64,000 nt of DNA. Source: Pseudarthrobacter defluvii (GTDB lineage Bacteria > Actinomycetota > Actinomycetes > Actinomycetales > Micrococcaceae). Positions within the stretch are counted from its first letter, which is position 1; every line of letters begins with the position of its first letter. The stretch is from assembly GCF_030816725.1 (NCBI RefSeq), contig NZ_JAUSYG010000001.1, forward strand, positions 2,604,001 through 2,668,000, written 5' to 3'. A model generated the notes under the pieces. That model was given only the letters and a program-made list of their open reading frames with translations. It was not told the origin of the DNA and searched no databases. Of the stretch, positions 1 to 7,053 are shown piece after piece. The position numbers and the translations under genes were made by a program.

Positions 1-422
1 CGCATATCCAGCGGGGCATCGAAAGAGTAGGCGAAGCCGCGCTCACGTTCGTCCAGCTGGAGGGAGGAGACACCCAGGTCCATCAGGATGCCGTGTACTT
101 CGGCCACGCCGAGGTCTGCCAGGACGTCCTGGATCTCGTCATAGACCGCATGGACCAGGTCGGTCCGGGCGGCGAAAGGAGCCAGCCGCTCCCCCGCGAG
201 GGCCAGCGCTTCCTCGTCACGGTCAATGCCGATGAGGTGGAGGTCGGGAAACCTCTGGAGCATGGCTTCCGAGTGCCCGCCCATCCCCAGCGTCGCATCT
301 ACCGCGACGGGGGTCTCGCCGCGCAGTCTGGCCGCTTCGAATCCCGGTGCCAACAAATTAATGCACCGGTCGCGGAGGACCGGCACATGGCGTTCGGACG
401 TGGGTTTGGGTTGATCGGTCAC
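1..422 (-). CDS. rsmH: 16S rRNA (cytosine(1402)-N4)-methyltransferase RsmH, 5' part only
   Basis: N-terminal 140 codons of RsmH (MraW), which methylates N4 of C1402 in 16S rRNA using S-adenosylmethionine. The gene runs off the left edge. The minus-strand reading gives the family start ([13 protein letters not shown]), the SAM-binding stretch [15 protein letters not shown], then [10 protein letters not shown] and [11 protein letters not shown]. Start chosen at the GTG at 422, preceded by AAAGGA at 7-nt spacing. It lies just downstream of mraZ in the same direction, the usual head of the division and cell-wall cluster. The product is certain; only the C-terminal half is missing. Confidence 0.95.
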   Translation of the reverse strand, partial: MTDQPKPTSERHVPVLRDRCINLLAPGFEAARLRGETPVAVDATLGMGGHSEAMLQRFPDLHLIGIDRDEEALALAGERLAPFAARTDLVHAVYDEIQDVLADLGVAEVHGILMDLGVSSLQLDERERGFAYSFDAPLDM

Positions 423-587
423 GCCTGGTCCTTTCCCGCCGTCGTTGTCACCTGATGCTTCTGGGACCAGATCCCCATCCGCGCCTACCGTTCCGCCCGC
501 CTGGCTCCGGGGAAGGTGAGCCAGGTTGGCAGCCGATGGGCCGGCTGGAGATCTCATCCAAGAAACCACGCAGCCCCGCTCCGGCAC

Positions 588-1016
588 TCAGAGAATGCCG
601 GGAATGGGATCGTCAGTTTCGGAAAAGGCCGTCTCCTTCTCCGCAAGGTATTCATTCCAAGCCTGGGCGTCCCAGATCTCGGCGCGGGTACCGGCGCCGA
701 TAACGGCAAGTTCCCTTCCGAGTCCTGCATACTCCCGGAGCGCCGGTGGAATGGTCACGCGCCCCTGCTTGTCAGGTACCTCGTCAGAGGCTCCAGAGAG
801 AAATACGCGGATGTAGTCACGTGCCTGCTTGGAGGAGATTGGCGCCTCCCGCATCTGCTCGTGGACCCGTGCAAATTCCTTCTCACTGAAGACGTAGATG
901 CAACGTTCCTGGCCCCTTGTGAGCACCAAGCCGCTGGCAAGTTCCTCGCGGAACTTAGCGGGGAGAATGATCCGCCCCTTTTCATCCAGACGTGGCGAGT
1001 GAGTGCCCAGAAACAC
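588..1016 (-). CDS. mraZ: Transcriptional regulator MraZ
   Basis: 142 aa, the normal MraZ length. The protein carries two SpoVT/AbrB-like (MraZ) folds: [24 protein letters not shown] near the N-terminus and a second copy around residues 85-105 ([18 protein letters not shown]). MraZ forms ring-shaped oligomers that bind tandem boxes ahead of its own gene and control the division/cell-wall cluster. Start is a GTG (1014-1016). rsmH follows 165 bp downstream on the same strand. An array of GTGG boxes lies 62-91 bp upstream (separate entry), so autoregulation is likely. Confidence 0.96.
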   Translation of the reverse strand: MFLGTHSPRLDEKGRIILPAKFREELASGLVLTRGQERCIYVFSEKEFARVHEQMREAPISSKQARDYIRVFLSGASDEVPDKQGRVTIPPALREYAGLGRELAVIGAGTRAEIWDAQAWNEYLAEKETAFSETDDPIPGIL

Positions 1017-1077
1017 TGGCCCACCGCCTGTCCGCTGTCAGGAACTGCACATCCCCTATGTTGCAACCACCCTCTTA

Positions 1078-1107
1078 TGTCCTCCACATTACTCCACTTT
1101 CCACCAC
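1078..1107 (-). promoter_or_regulatory. MraZ box array (three GTGG-N6 repeats)
   Basis: On the minus strand three 10-bp units follow each other without gap, each beginning GTGG: GTGGTGGAAA, GTGGAGTAAT, GTGGAGGACA. A 10-bp period of TGGG/GTGG-type boxes ahead of mraZ is the known operator layout for MraZ. A CATAAT hexamer upstream (near 1138-1143, minus strand) could be the -10, which would put the boxes in the 5' leader. The identification rests on position and periodicity. Confidence 0.8.
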
Positions 1108-1180
1108 AGTCAACGCAGAAAGGGCCGCGCGGCGCTGCGATTATGGGAAAAGAGGCGTGAAATGGCGCGGATTTACGGCA

Positions 1181-1200
1181 GTGGTGGAAAGTGGAGGACT
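1181..1200 (+). promoter_or_regulatory. Second, oppositely oriented GTGG box pair upstream of mraZ
   Basis: Two further 10-bp GTGG units on the plus strand. The first 16 bases (GTGGTGGAAAGTGGAG) are an exact inverted copy of the first 16 bases of the mraZ-proximal array at 1092-1107, with 73 bp between the arms. No plus-strand gene starts nearby, so it more likely serves the mraZ promoter from upstream than a second gene. Confidence 0.55.
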
Positions 1201-1276
1201 TTTGGCATCGCCAGCGCTGGCGCATTTGATCAGCCCCCCTCGACCGGTCTACGCCCTCGAAAATGTTCCTTAAATG

Positions 1277-1306
1277 CGAAAAGACCCGCCGCAGCGGGTC
1301 TTTTCG
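1277..1306 (-). terminator. Rho-independent terminator after the DUF3040 gene
   Basis: Perfect 13-bp stem (1277-1289 with 1294-1306), 4-nt loop, T-run inside the 3' arm. It lies 63 bp past the DUF3040 stop and ahead of the mraZ promoter region, so it insulates mraZ. With the MraZ arrays it accounts for most of the gene-free stretch 1017-1368. Confidence 0.85.
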
Positions 1307-1368
1307 TGCAATTCCCCTATCAAGGGGGAGCGGAATGGAGGGGCCTAAATGACCACGCGCCAAACCTC

Positions 1369-1740
1369 CTAGGGCTCTCCCCGGCGGCGCTCGTCCCAGC
1401 GCTCTTCCAGGCTGCTCATGAACGAACTCCGTTGCTTGCCTGGCTTCGTTCCCCCGGCCTTGGCCCCGGCGCCCCCGCGGGAACTTTTCATGGTGGCGAA
1501 ATACACTCCGGCACCCATGACAACGAAGCCCAGGACTCCGACGAAGATGTTTTGGAGGGTGACACCGACCAGCAACAGGAAGACACCGGCAAGCGCGCAG
1601 AGGACCCCAATAACTACATGCCTCGTAGACCATGAACGCCCGGGGTCCGAACCCATCGAGTTCGCGAACTTCGGGTCGTCCTCGTGAAGCTGCTTCTCAA
1701 GCTGCTCAAGCAGCTTCTGTTCGTGCTCCGACAGCGGCAT
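1369..1740 (-). CDS. DUF3040 family membrane protein
   Basis: 123 aa. It starts MPLSEHEQKLLEQLEKQL, the DUF3040 signature, followed by DDPKFANSM, two adjacent hydrophobic segments (about residues 39-57 and 61-80), and a basic tail rich in K, R and G. Start set at the ATG at 1740, with a strong AAAGGAGG at 7-nt spacing; a longer reading upstream lacks that site. In actinobacteria this small membrane protein often sits close to mraZ. Its function is unknown. The gene is monocistronic, closed by the hairpin at 1277-1306. Confidence 0.9.
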   Translation of the reverse strand: MPLSEHEQKLLEQLEKQLHEDDPKFANSMGSDPGRSWSTRHVVIGVLCALAGVFLLLVGVTLQNIFVGVLGFVVMGAGVYFATMKSSRGGAGAKAGGTKPGKQRSSFMSSLEERWDERRRGEP

Positions 1741-1992
1741 CACGACCTCCTTTTGTAGGCCAACGTCCGGGCTGATCCCAGCCACTACTTCTACTCCGTA
1801 GAACGCCTTCCATTGCTGGGAAGTTCCCGTTTTCGCCGGCCGTGGCAAAAACGGGGTTTCAGCATGCGTTCGCGGAGCGGGAGCATGTCCAAGAGGGGTC
1901 CGGCAGTAAGTCCATTCACTCGAAACTATGTACCTCTAAGGATAGATTGTTGAGGGCCGATCTGAAAGACGGCAATGACTTCGGCGGACGCT

Positions 1993-3225
1993 TCAGGCGG
2001 GTCGCTGTGCGCCGTCTCCGGACCGGTTCTCCGGCTCCATCAACCGGGCGGGCAGGACGGACTTGCTGCCGAACCTGCGGGTCACCTGGTCCAGGGCCTG
2101 TTCCGCCGCCCTCCAGTTTTCGTCCCGACGGTCGAAGCTCAGCTGCAGGGAGGTGCGCGCCGCCTCCTCGAGCTGCTCCGCCCTGACGCCCACGAGCCGT
2201 ACCGCCATGGACCTTGTCCCGAGGGACTCCAGGAGCTGGAGCGCCACGGCGTAGATCAGCTGGGCGCTGTCCACCGGGGTCTGCACCGTCCTGCTGCGGG
2301 CGACGGTGGAAAAGTCGGCGAAGCGCAGCTTCAGCGCCACCGTCCTGGCCACCATTCCGGCACTGCGCAACCGGGCTGCGGTGCGGTGTGAGAGCCGCAG
2401 CAGTTCGCGGCGGAGGAGGGCTTCGTCGCCGGTATCGGTGGCAAAGGTCTCTTCTGCCCCAATGCTCTTCTCCAGCCGCACCGGTGTGACCGGCCGGGGA
2501 TCTATTCCCCAGGCAAGCTGGTGCACATGCTCCCCGGTGGCCCCAAGGACCTTCTTCAATGAGGACAAGGGTGTTGCCGCAACGTCCGCTACCGTCCTGA
2601 TTCCCATCTTTGCCAAAACCTCCCCGGTCTTGGCGCCCACACCCCAGAGGGCCCCCACCGGGAGGCTGTGCAAGTAAGGAACGGTTTCATCCGGTCCGAT
2701 CAGCAACAGCCCGTCCGGCTTGCACCGGGTGGAGGCAATCTTGGCCACGAACTTGGTTTCCGCGATTCCCACGGAGGCGGTGATGCCCAGTTCGGCTGCC
2801 ACCCGACGGCGGATCAGCTCGCCGATTCCCCGAGGGGGACCCAGCCGCCGGAGCGCACCGGTGACGTCCAGGAAGGCCTCATCCACACTGAGGGGCTCCA
2901 CGAGGCCGGTGATGGATTCGAAGATGGCCATCAACTGCCCGGACACCTCGTAGTAGAGCTTGTGCCGGGGTTCAATGACAACGGCTTGCGGGCACATCCG
3001 CATTGCCACTGCCATGGGCATGGCGGACTTGACGCCAAACGCGCGGGCTTCGTAGGAGCCGGAGAGCACAACGGACCGCTCCCCTGGGAAGCCCACGATC
3101 ACAGGTTTGCCGCGAAGTTCGGGACGTGTCCTGAGCTCCACCGAAACAAAGAAGGCATCCATATCCACGTGCATGATGCACGTGCGCCGGCGGCCCTGGG
3201 ACCGCGCGGCCGATGGCTGGTTCAT
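1993..3225 (-). CDS. dinB: DNA polymerase IV (Y-family, DinB)
   Basis: 410 aa from the chosen ATG at 3225; an internal ATG at 3174 (MHVDMDAFF) is also possible. Error-prone translesion polymerase. Palm motifs are clear: HVDMDAFFVSVE (first catalytic Asp) and SVDEAFLDVTG (Asp-Glu pair). A helix-hairpin-helix region follows (LWGVGAKTGEVLAKMGIRTVADVA), then the little-finger domain (SIGAEETFATDT). No C-terminal beta-clamp motif is obvious in the last 20 residues. It is divergent from the lipoprotein gene at 3348, with 122 bp between the starts. No clear LexA box was seen. Confidence 0.95.
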   Translation of the reverse strand: MNQPSAARSQGRRRTCIMHVDMDAFFVSVELRTRPELRGKPVIVGFPGERSVVLSGSYEARAFGVKSAMPMAVAMRMCPQAVVIEPRHKLYYEVSGQLMAIFESITGLVEPLSVDEAFLDVTGALRRLGPPRGIGELIRRRVAAELGITASVGIAETKFVAKIASTRCKPDGLLLIGPDETVPYLHSLPVGALWGVGAKTGEVLAKMGIRTVADVAATPLSSLKKVLGATGEHVHQLAWGIDPRPVTPVRLEKSIGAEETFATDTGDEALLRRELLRLSHRTAARLRSAGMVARTVALKLRFADFSTVARSRTVQTPVDSAQLIYAVALQLLESLGTRSMAVRLVGVRAEQLEEAARTSLQLSFDRRDENWRAAEQALDQVTRRFGSKSVLPARLMEPENRSGDGAQRPA

Positions 3226-3347
3226 ACCTGCGGGCCCCACGCCTGCAATCCTATCGGCTTGCAGGCGCAGCACCGTTTGTCAGGAGCGTTATGGAGGCTG
3301 GCTACACTGGAGGCTGGTTCGCCAACAACACCAGGAGGAAAGTCTCT

Positions 3348-3872
3348 GTGACGGCTATTGGAAACTTCAGGCCCGCCGGCTTGGCCGCGCTTGCCGCGGC
3401 AGCGGTTCTGGCCCTGGCCGCCTGCAGCCAGACCCCGTCCGGGCAGGCAGAGCCATCCCAGTCCGCGTCCGTTGCTGCCACCCAGTCCAGCCTCACGGCC
3501 TCCCCCAGCCCTTCGGCGTCGCCCCATACCTCCGCCACTGTCGGCGCGGTCGTGGCGGGCTTTCCGCAACAGCTCCTCCCCCTCATGACGGGGGCGTCAG
3601 TGGTGTCCAGCAGCTTCGACAAAGCCTCTGCCCCCGCCACAGCCGCCCTGGTCGGGACTGTAACCGCCCCCACCGCCTCCGTCGTGGACTTTTATACGAA
3701 GGCGCTGGAAGGCCAGGGCTTCAAGGCCGTGCCCGGTGACAAGGTAGGCGGGGTGGCTTCAAAGGATTTCGTCCGCGGTGACAACGAAACTGTGAACCTT
3801 TCGGTGGTGGAGGCCGCAGGTGTTTCCACCTTCACCATCGGTGCCAACGTGGCAGCTGAGTCAGCCAAGTGA
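3348..3872 (+). CDS. Small secreted lipoprotein of unknown function
   Basis: 174 aa. Start is the GTG at 3348, 9 nt after AGGAGG; the longer reading upstream overlaps the dinB promoter and lacks a site. The N-terminus is a lipoprotein signal peptide ending LALAAC, so Cys is the predicted lipidated residue (about residue 28). A Ser/Ala/Pro/Thr-rich linker follows (to about residue 65), then a compact domain with ASVVDFYTKALEGQGFKAVPG. No family recognised. Its stop overlaps the start of the polyprenyl synthase gene (GTGA), so the two are probably translated together at the envelope. Confidence 0.85.
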   Translation: MTAIGNFRPAGLAALAAAAVLALAACSQTPSGQAEPSQSASVAATQSSLTASPSPSASPHTSATVGAVVAGFPQQLLPLMTGASVVSSSFDKASAPATAALVGTVTAPTASVVDFYTKALEGQGFKAVPGDKVGGVASKDFVRGDNETVNLSVVEAAGVSTFTIGANVAAESAK

Positions 3873-4963
3873 CAGCGGCAGAGCAGCTACGGAATGAACA
3901 AGCCGACTTCGTGGCAGGGGTAGCCGGCGAGCTTACCGGCTTCCTGGCCGCACGGCAGTCCGTGATGTCCGGCATTTCCCCGGACATTGAACCGATTATG
4001 GGTTCAATCTCCAACCTGGTCACCGGCGGGAAGCGCCTCCGTGCCCTGATGTGCTACTGGGGCTGGCGGGGCGCCGGCGGGGAAGCCGGGGCCGGCCAGG
4101 TTGTCACGGCGGGGGCCGCGCTGGAGCTGTTCCAAGCTGCTGCCCTGATCCATGACGACATCATCGACCGCTCCGACACCCGGCGGGGCGGTCCCAGTGT
4201 CCACCGCCGCTTCAGCCAGCTGCACACGTCCCAGGGCTGGGCACTGGACAGCGAGCGGTTCGGCCAGGCCGCAGCCATCCTTGCCGGCGACCTCTGCCTG
4301 TCCTTCAGCGAGGAGGCCTTCACCGACATCGGTGAACGGGCGGCGGCGGGAAGCAGGGCACGGCTGATCTTCAACCTCATGCGCGCAGAGGTCATGGCCG
4401 GACAGTATCTGGACATCCTGGAAGAAGTGGCCGGTCCTGTCCGGGACCGGGCGGGAGCGGTCAGCAGGGCGCACTCCATCATCCGGTTCAAGAGCGCCAA
4501 GTACTCCACGGAGCACCCCCTGGCGCTCGGCGGAGCCCTGGCTGGAGCGTCGAATGAATTGCTTCGCGGCTACTCGGCATTCGCCCTTCCGCTTGGTGAA
4601 GCCTTCCAGCTCCGCGACGACGTCCTGGGCGTGTTTGGCGATCCGCTGACCACCGGCAAGCCGGCAGGGGACGATCTGCGTGAAGGAAAGCGCACTGTTT
4701 TGGTGGCGCTGGCCCTGGACCAGGCTTCCCCTGAAGAGTCCGCGTTCATTGACGCGCGCCTGGGCAGCCCCGATCTGTCCGAAGCTGACATCGTGGAGAT
4801 CCGGCGCATCATCGAGGATTCGGGAGCATTGCAGGCCACCGAAGTCCTCATTGGTGAATTCGGTGCCGCGGCATTCGATGCCCTTGACGGGCTCCCCTTG
4901 GATGATCTGGCCAAGACTGCGCTGCGGAAGCTGACTGAAGCAACCGTCAGCCGAGCCTCCTGA
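3869..4963 (+). CDS. Polyprenyl (geranylgeranyl-type) diphosphate synthase
   Basis: 364 aa, all-trans prenyl chain elongation with isopentenyl diphosphate. First Asp-rich motif LIHDDIIDRSDTRRG near residue 95, GGKRLR upstream of it, and the second motif QLRDDVLGVFGD near residue 250. The GTG start overlaps the lipoprotein stop by 4 bp. Place in the region matches idsA2 (Rv2173) next to Rv2175c and pknL in mycobacteria. Chain length cannot be set from sequence alone; C20 or longer for quinone or carotenoid supply is likely. Confidence 0.92.
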   Translation: MTAAEQLRNEQADFVAGVAGELTGFLAARQSVMSGISPDIEPIMGSISNLVTGGKRLRALMCYWGWRGAGGEAGAGQVVTAGAALELFQAAALIHDDIIDRSDTRRGGPSVHRRFSQLHTSQGWALDSERFGQAAAILAGDLCLSFSEEAFTDIGERAAAGSRARLIFNLMRAEVMAGQYLDILEEVAGPVRDRAGAVSRAHSIIRFKSAKYSTEHPLALGGALAGASNELLRGYSAFALPLGEAFQLRDDVLGVFGDPLTTGKPAGDDLREGKRTVLVALALDQASPEESAFIDARLGSPDLSEADIVEIRRIIEDSGALQATEVLIGEFGAAAFDALDGLPLDDLAKTALRKLTEATVSRAS

Positions 4964-4972
4964 AGCCGGGAC

Positions 4973-5326
4973 CTACCAGGCCAGGGTTTGGGCCCTGCGC
5001 CTGATTTCGGTTTTGCGGCCTTCCCGCAACGCGTCAATGGGGCGCCCACGCAGTGACTCATCGGCCGTAAACAGCCAGACGATCAGGTCCTCATCCGAGT
5101 AGCCGGCATCTGCCAGGACCACAATGGTCCCCTTGAGGCTGTCCACCACCTGGCCGTCCTGGATGAATTCGGCGGGAACGGACCGGATGTTGCGTTCCCC
5201 GACCCGCAGTGCCGCCAGGGACTTTTCGTCAATCAGGCTGTGGACCTTGGTGATGGAGACATCTAATAAACGGGCGACATCGGGCAGTGGCAACCACTCG
5301 CCCACCAGGTTTTCTACATTACTCAC
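4973..5326 (-). CDS. Rv2175c-type winged-helix DNA-binding protein
   Basis: 117 aa. The N-terminal half is an excisionase-like helix-turn-helix (LPLPDVARLLDVSITKVHSLIDEKSLAALRVGE), the C-terminal half the Rv2175c domain (IPAEFI-like VPAEFIQDG, then GYSDEDLIVWLFT and the basic GRPIDALREGRKTEIRRRAQTLAW). In Mycobacterium tuberculosis Rv2175c is a DNA-binding substrate of PknL; here pknL lies 1.7 kb away, so the same link is plausible. It converges on the polyprenyl synthase gene and diverges from the LysM gene. Confidence 0.9.
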   Translation of the reverse strand: MSNVENLVGEWLPLPDVARLLDVSITKVHSLIDEKSLAALRVGERNIRSVPAEFIQDGQVVDSLKGTIVVLADAGYSDEDLIVWLFTADESLRGRPIDALREGRKTEIRRRAQTLAW

Positions 5327-5426
5327 GGATCAAGGTTGCCACGCAGCCCAGCCCGACGCCTAGTCGAGCCAACCCGTTCCGCCCCTGGCCTGCGGACACT
5401 CCCGAAAAGAAGGCATTGCGGGAGTT

Positions 5427-5458
5427 CATGAATTTCTTGTGCTAACGCGAAATTCGTG
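5427..5458. promoter_or_regulatory. Imperfect inverted repeat between the Rv2175c-like and LysM genes
   Basis: CATGAATTTC (5427-5436) faces GAAATTCGTG (5449-5458), 9 of 10 bases paired, 12-nt spacer. It sits about 100 bp from the Rv2175c-like start and 118 bp before the LysM gene, in AT-richer DNA. It could be an operator for either gene, or the Rv2175c-like protein's own site. Position is the only support. Confidence 0.35.
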
Positions 5459-5575
5459 AGAGATTCACATTCATCACAGTTGTAACACTGATAACTTAAG
5501 TCACAGTAGTATCAAGATTGACAGCGGCATCCCCGCCCGCGTCCGCACCCGCAGTTGAGAAGAGGATTCCTTCCG

Positions 5576-6952
5576 ATGACGATGTCCCGCTCGCCCAAGC
5601 AGCCCCCCAAACCGAGTCTGCCAATGATTGCCGCCACTACTGCGGCACTGCCAGCGGTCGTCCTGTCATCCCTGGCCCTTGCCCAGCCGGCCGCAGCGCA
5701 GCAGCCGGTGCGGAGCATCCCCAGCAGCCTCGCAGCAGCCATGAAGGCCCAGGCGGCCGCAAAGACGGCGGGGGCAGTTATCCCCGCTGCAGTCGTCTCA
5801 ACCACCATTCCGGCAGCCTTCCAACCTGCACAGCCGGCGGCGCCTGCGGAGTACACGATCGTCCGTGGCGATACGGTCAGCGCCATCGCGGGCCGTTTCG
5901 GCCTGGACACCGGGGAAATCCTCAAGTTGAACAACCTGCAGGCCAACACCATCATCTACCCCGGCCAGAAGCTCAAGCTTTCCGGCTCGGCCGCGCCGGC
6001 GGCACCCGCACCCGCACCCGCCGCCGCTCCGGCGCCGGCACCTGCCGGCGGGGCAACCTACACGGTAAAGTCCGGCGATACGTTGGGCGCCATCGCCGCG
6101 AGGCACAACGTGGCCCTCTCTGATCTCTTCAACTGGAACAACCTCTCCATGCGTTCCATCATCTATCCGGGACAGAAAATCAAGGTGGGCGGCGGCTCCG
6201 CGCCCGCCCCGGCGGCCCCCGCGGCACCGGCACCTGCACCCGCGCTGGCAAACACCTCGGCTCCGGCGGCAGGCTCCTACACCATCAAGCCCGGCGATAC
6301 ACTCTCGGCGATCGCATCCCGGCACGGGGTGAAGTTGTCCGACCTGCTCTCCGCGAACAAGCTGGGCATGGCCTCCATTATTTACCCGGGCAGCAAACTG
6401 GTCATCCCTGGCGGCTCCGGCCAGCCGGCCCCGCAGCCCGCGGCAGCGCAGCCGTCCGCCGCTCCCCTGGTGCCCAGTTCCTTCCTGGGATTCAGCTACC
6501 CGGCCGCCGTGGTCAGTTCGGCGAATGAGAACAAGGCCCTGCTGAATGCTTCTCCCGTTCCCTCACGGGAGGAAATGAAGAACATCGTTGCCGATACGGC
6601 CCGCCGCATGGGAGTGGACACCTCCCTGGCCCTTGCTTTTGCCTTCCAGGAGTCCAGCTTCAACCAGCGGGCCGTGTCACCCGCCAACGCGATCGGCACC
6701 ATGCAGGTCATTCCCAGCTCCGGCCAGTGGGCATCAGACCTCGTGGGACGGAAACTGAACCTGCTGGATCCGTACGACAATGCAGCGGCCGGCGTGGCCA
6801 TCATCCGGCAGCTGCTGGCCACCAGCAAGGACCAGGACACAGCAATCGCCGGTTACTACCAGGGCCAGTACTCGGTGAGCAAGTACGGCCTGTACGACGA
6901 CACCAAGGCATATGTTGCCGCGATCAGGGCACACCAGAAGAGCTTCCGCTGA
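5576..6952 (+). CDS. Secreted peptidoglycan hydrolase with three LysM domains and a lytic transglycosylase domain
   Basis: 458 aa from the ATG at 5576, which has AGAGGA 9 nt upstream; a TTG at 5555 has none. A signal peptide (to about residue 42, ending AQPAAAQQ) is followed by three LysM repeats (YTIVRGDTVSAIAGRFG, YTVKSGDTLGAIAARHN, YTIKPGDTLSAIASRHG) separated by Ala/Pro linkers. The C-terminal SLT-type domain carries ALAFAFQESSFNQRAVSPANAIGTMQVIPSSG, where the Glu of QESSF is the expected catalytic acid. It probably binds glycan and cleaves septal or side-wall peptidoglycan. Neighbour to the PASTA kinase, closed by a strong terminator. Confidence 0.92.
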   Translation: MTMSRSPKQPPKPSLPMIAATTAALPAVVLSSLALAQPAAAQQPVRSIPSSLAAAMKAQAAAKTAGAVIPAAVVSTTIPAAFQPAQPAAPAEYTIVRGDTVSAIAGRFGLDTGEILKLNNLQANTIIYPGQKLKLSGSAAPAAPAPAPAAAPAPAPAGGATYTVKSGDTLGAIAARHNVALSDLFNWNNLSMRSIIYPGQKIKVGGGSAPAPAAPAAPAPAPALANTSAPAAGSYTIKPGDTLSAIASRHGVKLSDLLSANKLGMASIIYPGSKLVIPGGSGQPAPQPAAAQPSAAPLVPSSFLGFSYPAAVVSSANENKALLNASPVPSREEMKNIVADTARRMGVDTSLALAFAFQESSFNQRAVSPANAIGTMQVIPSSGQWASDLVGRKLNLLDPYDNAAAGVAIIRQLLATSKDQDTAIAGYYQGQYSVSKYGLYDDTKAYVAAIRAHQKSFR

Positions 6953-6979
6953 GCTCCTGCCCCTGACCATTTCAGTGGC

Positions 6980-7018
6980 ACGGGTCCGAACCGTTACCGG
7001 TTCGGACCCGTTTTCGTT
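6980..7018 (+). terminator. Rho-independent terminator of the LysM gene
   Basis: Perfect 14-bp stem (6980-6993 with 6998-7011), TTAC loop, followed by TTTCGTTT. It separates the LysM gene from the pknL promoter. Confidence 0.93.
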
Positions 7019-7041
7019 TCGGCCGCGTTTTGCTGCGGGAT

Positions 7042-7053
7042 TAGGATCGTAAG
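7042..7053 (+). promoter_or_regulatory. Candidate -10 (TAGGAT) for leaderless pknL mRNA
   Basis: TAGGAT fits the actinobacterial -10 pattern TANNNT and ends 6 nt before the GTG at 7054, so transcription would start on the start codon. No Shine-Dalgarno fits that GTG at normal spacing. The same TANNNT-N6-RTG layout occurs at the DAHP synthase and AAA+ genes. Confidence 0.55.

Noticed and set aside
5440..5575. Cyclic di-AMP (ydaO-type) riboswitch before the LysM gene
   Set aside because: Looked for because such switches precede wall hydrolases in actinobacteria; the conserved motif blocks are absent.
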